A DNA stretch of 56,419 nt from positions 1 through 56,419 of the IMG/VR virus record IMGVR_UViG_3300021354_000009, one strand, 5' to 3'. Positions 17,142 to 25,341 of this stretch are shown piece after piece. Each line of letters begins with the position of its first letter. Position 1 is the first letter of the stretch. The notes below the pieces were generated by a model. That model was given only the letters and a program-made list of their open reading frames with translations, was not told where the DNA came from and did not search any database. The stretch comes from a virus. The translations under genes were made by a program, and so were the position numbers.

Positions 17142-17687
17142 TTAACCCGAAAAGACGGGCGTTTTGCTTGGTTGATTATCAAGATTGCCAAGACCCTCAC
17201 CCTCAACATTCACAAGTGACTTGCCATTGCTATCACGTTGCCCTTGGAGACTTTCTAGTTGAACACGAACTTTGTCCGCTTCATCACGAGGTCTGTCATG
17301 GTGCATTTCCACCATGTAGTCCTGAAAGATATCCATTGGTAACTTAAATAACAACATCTCGTTACAAGAAATATACCCAACATGCTCACCCGATTTGACA
17401 TGGTAATCTTCATAGCCCGGTAACTCATCAGACTTAACTGGTACGTACCCTAGGCGAATCCGCTTATCAATTGAATCGTAGCTATTGGTTGTTGAAAGCC
17501 AGCAAGGATGCCACCCATCCATATTGGGTAGTTTTGGCAGTGCTGATTGCGTCCACTCATCGCTCCACATTTTTTTACGTTCCTGCGATGAAATGAACTT
17601 CTCTTCTGGTGCTTTGCGGGTGGCGTCCTCACTTGCGCGATCCTTGCGTCCACTAGCATTCAAAGATTTTTTAAGACGTGATTCCAT
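17142..17687 (-). CDS. Conserved hypothetical protein upstream of capsid
   Basis: The product is 181 residues. The N-terminal 35 residues are Lys/Arg/Glu-rich, followed by a Trp-rich globular part (KKMWSDEWTQSALPKLPN, GWHPCWLSTTNSYDSIDKR) and KSGEHVGYISCNEMLLFKLP. The segment from WHPCWL to FKLP looks like a compact domain. TTGGAGAATAA precedes the start. Encoded between the scaffold candidate and the decoration gene, it probably takes part in head assembly. I do not recognise a family with known function. Confidence 0.68.
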   Translation of the reverse strand: MESRLKKSLNASGRKDRASEDATRKAPEEKFISSQERKKMWSDEWTQSALPKLPNMDGWHPCWLSTTNSYDSIDKRIRLGYVPVKSDELPGYEDYHVKSGEHVGYISCNEMLLFKLPMDIFQDYMVEMHHDRPRDEADKVRVQLESLQGQRDSNGKSLVNVEGEGLGNLDNQPSKTPVFSG

Positions 17688-17704
17688 TATTTATTCTCCA
17701 AGTA

Positions 17705-18691
17705 TTAATTGCGGTTCTGACGGTCGTACTTCATGAAGCTTTCGACCATTGCTTTTTTGCGTGCTGGATTGTCCCAAGCGCCAGCTTCTTTCATTGCTTT
17801 AACCCTTTCAGGTGAAAGCACGAACTGGGAGGTGTTCCGTCCCCCATATGCCGCTGATGCTTCTCGTCCAGAACTTCCCACAACATTCCTCGGTTTACGA
17901 ACAATAGAATCACTGTCCGTTGATCCATTGTAACGGTGTGGTAGTGCTTTTTGCAAGCGACTATCTAACTCAGCCCAATAATCACGATCTGTTGGATCCC
18001 AACCTTCAGTGACCAGAGCCTCATCGTGTTTCTTGGCAATCAACACATCACGATCATTTCCGTTTGGGTCGTACCAAGAATTACGCTTCATCCACTCTGC
18101 GGCGTTCCGTTGTACGTCTGGATCAGGTGGAATAACTTCTTGTTGTTGTCTAGGTGGTGGCGCATTTGCCATGTTGTGCTTATAAGACTGAAGTTGAGCA
18201 ATTTCTTGCTTCGCTTGAGTAAAAAGCTCTTGTGCTTGCACCATAGACTCACCGTCATTGGTGTTTACAGCCTCAGCAAGCTTCATTTTTGCGTATTCCA
18301 AGCGTACTTGGCTATCTTCAATGGTCTTGTCAAGGCGTGCTACGTCGTTTTGGCGTGTACGGTCTTCCACACTTGACAAACGACGCTTAAATTCTTCGTT
18401 TTCACGCTGTAATTGCTGTAAACGAATGTCTTTTTCGCGGTTTGTCTTGTGAATTAGGTCACGTTTAGCCCTACGACGGTCACGTTTAGCCTGACTTAGC
18501 TCTTGGGTGTCATCAGGATGATCTGCATCATCTTTATCGACCTCACCACCCTCAGCTTTTTGTTCTTTAACTGGTGTTTCTTCTCTAACATCATCTTCAA
18601 TCTTCATGTCTTCTGGGATATCTACTACCGCAGAGCCATCTTTCTCTTCCATGATGTCTAAATCCATCTGTTCTTTTTTATCTGTAGCCAT
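17705..18691 (-). CDS. Scaffolding protein candidate
   Basis: The product is 328 residues, highly charged. Residues about 60-165 form a long coiled coil (REKDIRLQQLQRENEEFKRR, EYAKMKLAEAVNTNDGESM). The C-terminus holds a basic helix (SPERVKAMKEAGAWDNPARK) like the capsid-binding end of phage scaffolds. Near the N-terminus is DGSAVVDIPED, a motif also found twice in the portal N-terminus, and a Gly-Gly motif, KAEGGEVDK. Position between portal and capsid genes supports the scaffold call. AAGGGGG precedes the start. Confidence 0.78.
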   Translation of the reverse strand: MATDKKEQMDLDIMEEKDGSAVVDIPEDMKIEDDVREETPVKEQKAEGGEVDKDDADHPDDTQELSQAKRDRRRAKRDLIHKTNREKDIRLQQLQRENEEFKRRLSSVEDRTRQNDVARLDKTIEDSQVRLEYAKMKLAEAVNTNDGESMVQAQELFTQAKQEIAQLQSYKHNMANAPPPRQQQEVIPPDPDVQRNAAEWMKRNSWYDPNGNDRDVLIAKKHDEALVTEGWDPTDRDYWAELDSRLQKALPHRYNGSTDSDSIVRKPRNVVGSSGREASAAYGGRNTSQFVLSPERVKAMKEAGAWDNPARKKAMVESFMKYDRQNRN

Positions 18692-18700
18692 ATTGCCCCC

Positions 18701-19156
18701 TTAAACGTAAGCTTTGAACGACAAAGGATCGTCAGTGATCTTTGCAATCACTTCGTGGTCATTAATTGTCATAAAAAGCACTGGATCTTCGTTTTTATCT
18801 TCGTTTGGAACTGTGCGCTCCCAACGATCACCGCCCCATCGTGGTACACGAACAAAATCACCAACTTGTGCCCAAGTTCCCTCTGGCCAAAGCTCCATGG
18901 TGTCTCTGTTTTTGTACGCCAAAGGCCCAAGTGCCACGACCTTACCGATCATGTTGTTCCACTTTTCGTTTTCTTTGGTTTCGTCAACGATGATGATGCG
19001 TCCAGACGTCTTCTTGATGCGTCGTAGTTGGACAACTACGCGACCACCAAGAGGTGCTTGACCACAACTCACGTTGGGAAACGCCCAGTCCAGTTCAACT
19101 GGATCAGGCGTGCCTACGCTTCCCTCAATAGTAGGGATCTTCTCTTTCTCACTCAT
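18701..19156 (-). CDS. GroES-like co-chaperonin candidate
   Basis: The product is 151 residues. After about 30 N-terminal residues the chain follows the Cpn10 pattern: PLGGRVVVQLRRIKKTSGRI and IIVDETKENEKWNNMIGKV, then VVALGPLAY, TWAQVGDFVRVPRWGGDRW and LFMTINDHEVIAKI. These correspond to the Cpn10 opening strand, the mobile-loop region, the VxxVG strand, the KVGD turn and the final strand. It is longer than bacterial GroES (about 97 residues), with insertions. Phage co-chaperonins such as T4 gp31 replace GroES for capsid folding. Its place between portal and scaffold fits. Fold is inferred from pattern only. AGGAG precedes the start. One CCAGTTSAACTGG palindrome lies at 19090-19102. Confidence 0.65.
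   Translation of the reverse strand: MSEKEKIPTIEGSVGTPDPVELDWAFPNVSCGQAPLGGRVVVQLRRIKKTSGRIIIVDETKENEKWNNMIGKVVALGPLAYKNRDTMELWPEGTWAQVGDFVRVPRWGGDRWERTVPNEDKNEDPVLFMTINDHEVIAKITDDPLSFKAYV
19090..19102. repeat. Palindrome CCAGTTCAACTGG
   Basis: This is one of eight copies of CCAGTTSAACTGG in the window (also 7698, 25098, 27575, 37382, 37406, 37430 and 55430). It is embedded in codons of the GroES-like gene. Confidence 0.8.
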
Positions 19157-19234
19157 ACTAACTCCTAAAAAACACCATATTTCAGGTGCATCATTTAAAC
19201 GCTTTTCAGCGTGGCCTCAGTCCTTTAGGGGGAC

Positions 19235-19414
19235 TTATTCTTGGTTTCTCTCTTCATCTAACATACGGTTAATGGCATCAAGAGCGTATTGCAACCCTTG
19301 ATGTTCACCAACCATACGTTGATAGCTCTCCCAAGTTGAAGCATTTCCTTGGGCTAGCGACATACCTAACTCTCCTTGGCGCAACTTGATCACATTGATC
19401 AAAGGGCTAATCAT
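19235..19414 (-). CDS. Small phage protein, 59 residues
   Basis: The frame starts MISPLINVIKLRQGELGM and ends at TAA 19237-19235. The start ATG overlaps the stop of the upstream small gene by ATGA. A second start at Met18 has AAGGAG upstream and would give a 42-residue form. The sequence (NASTWESYQRMVGEHQGL, QYALDAINRMLDEE) is predicted helical and resembles short helical proteins encoded beside portal genes in podoviruses. Function is unknown. Between this gene and the GroES-like gene is about 78 bases with small hairpins and a T run. Confidence 0.72.
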   Translation of the reverse strand: MISPLINVIKLRQGELGMSLAQGNASTWESYQRMVGEHQGLQYALDAINRMLDEERNQE

Positions 19415-19569
19415 TTTTTCTTAGCCTGAGCCAAAGCACCTTGTGGCTTTTTGCCTTGTTGGTTTCCACCTTTAGGCTCTAAGCTAGTGCCATCCAGTTT
19501 TACGCCTTGAGCCATACGAGCGTGATAACGCACCATTGGGCCTTTTTGTTCTGCATCAGAAGTTGCCAT
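19411..19569 (-). CDS. Small basic protein, 52 residues
   Basis: This frame begins MATSDAEQKGPMVRYHARMA and ends in ALAQAKKK. AAGGAAATC precedes ATG 19569, which lies inside the 3' end of the portal gene (14-base overlap), and the stop overlaps the next start by ATGA. The overlaps on both sides and the clear ribosome binding site support it as real. It is Lys/Gln-rich and probably disordered. Function is unknown. Confidence 0.68.
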   Translation of the reverse strand: MATSDAEQKGPMVRYHARMAQGVKLDGTSLEPKGGNQQGKKPQGALAQAKKK

Positions 19570-22039
19570 TTTGATTTCCTTGAGGTTGTGGCATTGGTGC
19601 CATGGGGGGTGCCGCTTGTGCGACGGGTGGTGGCGTTGCCGCCAATTCGTTTGCGTGTTGAATCGTTTGATGAGTCAACTTTGAGTTTTCAATATCAATC
19701 TTTGTTTGGTTGTCCATGGCGTGCTGTTGCACCTCCGCGGCCAACTTAGCTTGATCGTACTGAACATCCGCTTGATCTTTAGTTGTCTTACGTTGTGTCT
19801 CTGCCATGCTTGTGTCGTGAACGACTTGGGCATCTGGTGGCAACACTTGCTTGGCTTGCTGTGCACGTTGTTGAGATTGTTGGATCAACTGTTGGAATGC
19901 GGGCACAAATTGCTCAAACACCTCTTTGGTGTCTAGCGTGATGTGTGCGCCAACTGTTGTGTACAACTTGTCCAACGCCGCGGTCAAGCGTGGATCATCG
20001 TAGTTCTCCACAGGCTTACCACCCTTAGCCTTAGCCACATAACCATTTGCACGGTTCAAGTACCACAGAGTCATGTGTTGCTTGATGTGCTCGATCAAGT
20101 GGTTCAGATAGGTTGGATCTGCAAATGGGGACTGTCCAAAGAATGGGTTTAAGCCAAATTGCAAGTGGTCTTGGATGTGCGCAATGTGATCTTGTTGCAT
20201 GTACGCATACGCTGGCTGTCCAAGAAGCATGGCCGCGTTCTCATCTGCCGACGTGCGTTGCTCAGGAGCAGGGGCGTCTTTCATCAACTCATTGATGTCT
20301 GGCACCTTCATCTGCTTTAAGAATCGCTCCAACACTTTGTTCATGTTGAACTCGTTTGGATGCTTCTCCGCTAAAGCCAATACCGCTTGGTTCTGAGCCA
20401 TGCGTTGAGTTTCAGAGAAGATATGGGGGTCAGAGACTGGCACAACATCCGTATTGCGTGCAAAGTCTTCACGGTTGATCTCTAGGTCAGCAACCACCTC
20501 AGACTTACGCATCTCATCAAAGTGCCAACGATTCAATCTGCAAAGAATCTTTAACACGCGACCTTGGCTCTCATGCAAACGTGCATGAATAGCGGAGAAG
20601 ACCGCCGCGCCCTGTTCAATCAACGCCTGTGTAGTGCCTACAGGGGCTTGTGAGGTCACATCAGCAATCTTCTCTTCACTGGTGCTCACCACGCCTTTAG
20701 CGGCGGTATCAAGCCATCCTAGGAGCTTAAATAGAACCTCAGACGGTGGGTTGAAAGGCATAGGCATAGCGATCTGGCGGATGTCCTGAACGCCTGGTGC
20801 GCCCTCTATCTCCACAATCTGCGTAACTTCTACCTGTTGGCTCTGTCCACTGATCTTCGCTCCTTTGAGCTTGAGCATGGTGGCTGAATTGTTGATGTGC
20901 GCAGAGTCGAGAAGCGCACGCAATGAGCCTGTGAGCGCCGCAGACAATCCACCAATTAAATGTGGCAAGCCAATAGCGTATGCACCACGCCATGGAATGA
21001 ACTTGAACTCCACAATCCAATCCAACTTGGTCATCGTCTCGTCTTGCTCTTCCCAATTACGGTACAAACCGACTACTTCGTGGTTTAGTTCGTCAATCAT
21101 TAAGATGTATGGAGCCATCTTGCCTTTGGTGTACTTGTCTTCTTCCATCTCCAAGTACGTATAGACGTGGTAAACCTTACGCAAACCGTCGTCGTTGTCT
21201 TCGTAGCTCTTGCCCTCGATCTTGTCGTTAGCCTTTTGAACCCTTGTAGGCTCAATTTGCATGGTGGCTTGGGTGAGGGTGATGTCACGGTACATGCCAC
21301 TAGCAATGCGACGATTGAACTCCCAATGGGTGATCTCGTGCATCTCCGCGGCGCGTTGTGCCGTGTAGAAGTTACTTGCCGCGAACGGCAGAATCACACG
21401 GTCAATAGGCAAGAACTCCACACATGGACGCTTCTTCTCCTCGTCAAACCACAACTTGAAGTACTGTGAGCCACCCAAAGGCAACTGAGTCAATAACTGT
21501 TCTTGCTCGTCACGGAACTCTTCAATCTGTTCAGTGATCTGCCAATTGAGGTAGTCACGCTTACGCTCTGCACGCTCACCTTTGAGGTCATCTATCTTGC
21601 CAATAATCTTGGTGCGAACTGGGCCATCGGGTGGGAACATCTCTTTGATAGCACGAGCCGCAAAGTCCACACAACCCTCAGCCATCGCGGGGTGCACCAC
21701 CTTAGACGCGCCCATGAAGGTAGCGCCGCCTGGCGCATCATTCCCCATACCAGTACGACGGATACCCTCTTCATACTGTTTGTCACGCTGTTCTCTGGCG
21801 TCTTTGTCTTTCTTCAGTAGATCAATGTACCGAGACGCTAACGTATTGAGTTCATACTCTTGATAGTCTTCCGCCATGTTGGAATAGAAGTCTGGGTTGA
21901 CCTCTGGGCCATCATCGGGCAAGTTAACTATGGCACTGCCATCAGGCAATTCCTCAGTGTCCATCTGAACTTCAGGCAGATCTACAAGAGCACTACCGTC
22001 GTCGTTCTCTGTGTATTGTGGGTCTAATTCATCCATCAT
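19556..22039 (-). CDS. Portal protein
   Basis: The product is 827 residues, a usual size for podovirus portals of the P22 and related types. The core has ASRYIDLLKKDKDAREQRDK, GGATFMGASKVVHPAMAEG, RKRDYLNWQITEQIEEF, LPLGGSQYFKLWFDE, and FKFIPWRGAYAIGLPHLIGG. The C-terminal third is helical and Gln-rich (QAKQVLPPDAQ), like a barrel or crown. The N-terminus carries two copies of DGSA-[LI]-V-[DN]-LP, also present in the scaffold. The start overlaps the stop of the upstream gene by ATGA. It forms the dodecameric DNA channel and contacts terminase. Confidence 0.85.
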   Translation of the reverse strand: MMDELDPQYTENDDGSALVDLPEVQMDTEELPDGSAIVNLPDDGPEVNPDFYSNMAEDYQEYELNTLASRYIDLLKKDKDAREQRDKQYEEGIRRTGMGNDAPGGATFMGASKVVHPAMAEGCVDFAARAIKEMFPPDGPVRTKIIGKIDDLKGERAERKRDYLNWQITEQIEEFRDEQEQLLTQLPLGGSQYFKLWFDEEKKRPCVEFLPIDRVILPFAASNFYTAQRAAEMHEITHWEFNRRIASGMYRDITLTQATMQIEPTRVQKANDKIEGKSYEDNDDGLRKVYHVYTYLEMEEDKYTKGKMAPYILMIDELNHEVVGLYRNWEEQDETMTKLDWIVEFKFIPWRGAYAIGLPHLIGGLSAALTGSLRALLDSAHINNSATMLKLKGAKISGQSQQVEVTQIVEIEGAPGVQDIRQIAMPMPFNPPSEVLFKLLGWLDTAAKGVVSTSEEKIADVTSQAPVGTTQALIEQGAAVFSAIHARLHESQGRVLKILCRLNRWHFDEMRKSEVVADLEINREDFARNTDVVPVSDPHIFSETQRMAQNQAVLALAEKHPNEFNMNKVLERFLKQMKVPDINELMKDAPAPEQRTSADENAAMLLGQPAYAYMQQDHIAHIQDHLQFGLNPFFGQSPFADPTYLNHLIEHIKQHMTLWYLNRANGYVAKAKGGKPVENYDDPRLTAALDKLYTTVGAHITLDTKEVFEQFVPAFQQLIQQSQQRAQQAKQVLPPDAQVVHDTSMAETQRKTTKDQADVQYDQAKLAAEVQQHAMDNQTKIDIENSKLTHQTIQHANELAATPPPVAQAAPPMAPMPQPQGNQNGNF

Positions 22040-25000
22040 TTAGCCTTTTTTTTCTTTAGTGTCAGAGTGGCTTGCATCTCATCCATTGATACATTGCCAC
22101 CTTTTTTGTAACCGTGTTTTTGTAAATGCGTCAAAAAGTCTTCGGTCAAATGTTGTGATGGAGTATTGCGAGTCAAATCCATAACGCCAACGTTACGTCC
22201 TTTTGTTTCTTTAATTTTCTTATGGAACTCAGGCAACATGATTTCTCGTGGGACTGGATGATACATCTGCCCTAAGTCTTCTCCATGCAACATGTGTGGG
22301 AACGCAGGGTTCAAATCTGGTTGTACAGAACGTTGACCACTCAATTGGAATAGGCGAGGGCCAATCGCGTGCGTTGGAGCACCAAGCAACTCAGGTTCCG
22401 TTGTATCAGATACCGTCTTGTCATAGTTGATGATCTGACCCTTCTTACCACCAACAGCCTTACCACCCATCAAGTCAGCCATGACTCGACGTTGGTCAAA
22501 CGTGTTTAAGTTTTTAAAGAAGTTCTTGCTTGAAATGTCTGGATTTCCAAACACTGGTTTACCTTCTTTATCGACAGCTATACCTAATTGCTCGTTAATA
22601 TTGTTACGCAACTCAGGAGTCATCTTGCCAGACTTAATTGAGTTCTTAAATTGCTTCATCAACATATCAAACACCATTTGGTTTGATGTGTGTTGGTTAG
22701 GCGCTCCAAGCAACGTAGACCATAGCGCTTGACCCTCTGGGTGCATAGCGTTGGCGTTAGCGATCTTGGACGCCGCCCCCGTTGAGTTCACACCCCACGC
22801 TACATCTTTATGTGATGGGTAGATGTGTTGTAGCCCTGAGAAGCCTGGCCCACCCAAGAATCCACCACCCACCTTTGTTCGGTCAGACTGAGTGACCTTT
22901 AAATGCTTTCCCTCATGCTTTCCTAGCGCCTCCGATGCTTTTGTTGCGGTAGGCTTAAATTTGTCTGGGCTCTTTGTCGTAGGCTTTGCAGTTCCACCTT
23001 CTTTGTACAACGTACGCTTTCCATACACAGGCTTCTTCGCCAAGACCAATGGGCCAATCTGCACTACATGCTCAGAGTGAGTAATAGGCTCCATCGTCTC
23101 ACGGTCATAGAAGTCTCCATGACGTCTTGGGTCGTAACCTACTTGACGGTAGTCAGGATGGCGCAAGTACTTCATCATGTGCTTGAGCGCTTTCTCTTCG
23201 TCTATGTGCTCAAGTTCACCCATGATCTTTGCGAACGGTGCTTTGTTCTGTTCACCAGTTGCAACACGAATGGCTTTGTTTGGAGTGCCTTGAAACTCAG
23301 CATTACGCACTGAGGAGACGGGGCCATAAGACGGGGGGAACTTATCTTTACCACTAGACTCATCATGTATGGAGTTAATCCACACACCATGACGCTCATA
23401 CGATGGGATGTCTAAGCGAAGGCCAACACGGTGACCTTCTGGCCAACTCTCATGTGTGCGATAACTTTCTTTTTGCTTTGGGATCAAAACGTTCATTGCT
23501 TGCTCATCCGTAGCGGGCATCGGTATAAAGTCATAAGGCTTTACAGGCTTTTCTTTGGCTACAACCTTGGCATAAGCCTTTTGCTTCATGTCGCCTTCCA
23601 TGAGCGCACGAGCCGCCTCTTCTATTCGTTCATTACGTCGAGTCGCCTTGTCATCGAACACAGTAGGGCGCACTTCAACTTTGCCACCCTTGGCTAACTG
23701 TTGGAAGTTGTCAATCGTGTAGTCAGTTGCTCCGTTGTCCATGTTCTGGTTGCTAACTGGTGGGCGATCATTGCTATCAGGCGCTTTGATAATCGTGGGC
23801 AATGGGTTTGGCTCTAAACCACCTTGGGAGAACTGGGGAACGCTTGGTGAGTTAACAGCACCAGTCATTTGTCCAAGAGTAGCAATACCGCCATTGGCCA
23901 TACCTTGTGGTTTCGGTGGTTGCATAGCCGACATAGCTTGACCTTGGGGCGTCATTTGCAAGATGTTGCTAGGTGGTTGAGCCATTGGGTTTGGCGCTCC
24001 ACCAGTTGGTGGCATTGGAGGCATACCGCCTTGTGGTGCACCTTGTGGTTGACCTTGTTGGGGTGGGGGAGTCATGTTAGGTGGCATCAACTGTTGTCCA
24101 CCTTGCTTACTCATATCAACACCGCCCATGGGCAATGGTTGGTTACCCATAGTCACGCCACCAATAGGCATGATCCCATCACGCTTTTGGTCTGGGTTGA
24201 TATACGCTTTGACGTCCATGTTAGGAGCTTCGTTAGCACCCACGTTCTCAATGTTGCCAAAGGCAGACTTACCGTTAGCCAATAGAGCTTGACGCATTTG
24301 GTTAATCGATGGAACTGCACCACCGATTGCTTTCTTGATCACCATCTGATTCAACTTCTTGCCAGTCTTCTCTTGGGTGAAGTAAGCGTTGTGACCCAAC
24401 TTGCGTAGAGCCATCTGTACTCGTGGGTCTTCTATGTGCTTGTAGCTACCTTGGGATAGCGTCTCACCTAAACGCTTGGATGCGTCAGGTAATTTGCTAA
24501 AGTCTTTGTGCTTGGCAACATGCTCAGATACTGATGCAACATGTTCAGGGTTCTCGTAATCAAATGGATTCACAGTGCCTCCTTCGGCTTTGCCTTTTGC
24601 TATTAATTTCTTTAATTCTTCATAACGTTGTGCGTAGCGTTTGTCCATGTCAACGTATTGCCTATCAAACTCGCCTTCATTGATGTCACCCAATGCTTTT
24701 TGCGCATCAAAAAGAATGCGTTGTGGCTCCATGCCAATGGATTTTTTAACCGCATTTGCAATGTGAGTTTTACCCATTTCCACATCGCTATCGTTTACAC
24801 CAGATGTTTTGATTGCCGAGCTTATGTTATTTAGTACAGCCTCATTCAAAGGGTTGTACACATTGTTCTCAAATTTCTTCTGAACCAATTGGCGGAACGG
24901 AAGCATAGCGTCCAAGCCACGATTGATGTGGGGGGCAATGTACCTATTAAATTGCTCAGGGATGGTGGGCGCTCTACCTTTAATCGCTTGCTGTAAATCA

Positions 25001-25287
25001 TTTAAGTCAATGCTATTGGAGCCACCATCTTCAAAGCTTCTAACGTTTCCACCCTTGTTCATCAACGCATAACGCATACTGTCCATGTCGGTAGACCCCA
25101 GTTGAACTGGGGCTTCGGTATCTGCTTGACCCAGTGGGCGCAATGGCTGAGTCTTCTTCATAGCGTCTTCCAAGTGCTGTTGCCCCAATTGGCGACGACG
25201 CTCCATCTCAGCACGCTTGGCGAACTCTTCACGTAGTTGCATTAGCTTTGCACGTGCTTCGGGTGATGGGCCTTGAGGTTCTGCCAC
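22036..25287 (-). CDS. Large protein with Gly-Gly motifs, unknown function
   Basis: The product is 1083 residues, starting at GTG 25287 with AAGGAAT upstream. The first 45 residues are a charged helix. Gly-Gly motifs recur (NKGGNVRSF, AEGGTVNPF, ANGGIATLG, AKGGKVEVR, KEGGTAKPT, KKGGNVSMD). Residues about 395-450 are Pro/Gln/Met-rich. Two globular parts stand out: about 590-790 (ESWPEGHRVGLRLDIPSYER) and about 800-1070 (HIYPSHKDVAWGVNSTGAAS, HAIGPRLFQLSGQRS, NVGVMDLTRNTPSQHLTEDF). I do not recognise these domains. Encoded between terminase and portal, it may be packaged or injected with DNA. Confidence 0.7.
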   Translation of the reverse strand: MAEPQGPSPEARAKLMQLREEFAKRAEMERRRQLGQQHLEDAMKKTQPLRPLGQADTEAPVQLGSTDMDSMRYALMNKGGNVRSFEDGGSNSIDLNDLQQAIKGRAPTIPEQFNRYIAPHINRGLDAMLPFRQLVQKKFENNVYNPLNEAVLNNISSAIKTSGVNDSDVEMGKTHIANAVKKSIGMEPQRILFDAQKALGDINEGEFDRQYVDMDKRYAQRYEELKKLIAKGKAEGGTVNPFDYENPEHVASVSEHVAKHKDFSKLPDASKRLGETLSQGSYKHIEDPRVQMALRKLGHNAYFTQEKTGKKLNQMVIKKAIGGAVPSINQMRQALLANGKSAFGNIENVGANEAPNMDVKAYINPDQKRDGIMPIGGVTMGNQPLPMGGVDMSKQGGQQLMPPNMTPPPQQGQPQGAPQGGMPPMPPTGGAPNPMAQPPSNILQMTPQGQAMSAMQPPKPQGMANGGIATLGQMTGAVNSPSVPQFSQGGLEPNPLPTIIKAPDSNDRPPVSNQNMDNGATDYTIDNFQQLAKGGKVEVRPTVFDDKATRRNERIEEAARALMEGDMKQKAYAKVVAKEKPVKPYDFIPMPATDEQAMNVLIPKQKESYRTHESWPEGHRVGLRLDIPSYERHGVWINSIHDESSGKDKFPPSYGPVSSVRNAEFQGTPNKAIRVATGEQNKAPFAKIMGELEHIDEEKALKHMMKYLRHPDYRQVGYDPRRHGDFYDRETMEPITHSEHVVQIGPLVLAKKPVYGKRTLYKEGGTAKPTTKSPDKFKPTATKASEALGKHEGKHLKVTQSDRTKVGGGFLGGPGFSGLQHIYPSHKDVAWGVNSTGAASKIANANAMHPEGQALWSTLLGAPNQHTSNQMVFDMLMKQFKNSIKSGKMTPELRNNINEQLGIAVDKEGKPVFGNPDISSKNFFKNLNTFDQRRVMADLMGGKAVGGKKGQIINYDKTVSDTTEPELLGAPTHAIGPRLFQLSGQRSVQPDLNPAFPHMLHGEDLGQMYHPVPREIMLPEFHKKIKETKGRNVGVMDLTRNTPSQHLTEDFLTHLQKHGYKKGGNVSMDEMQATLTLKKKKAK
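25098..25110. repeat. Palindrome CCAGTTGAACTGG (best copy)
   Basis: This copy extends to a perfect 17-bp palindrome, CCCCAGTTGAACTGGGG (25096-25112). It lies in codons of the 1083-residue gene. Eight copies of the 13-bp core occur in the window. Confidence 0.8.
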
Positions 25288-25341
25288 GGCTATTCCTTCA
25301 TTGTGGGATGCACCGATTATGCCTTCGGTATCGTTCTAAGT

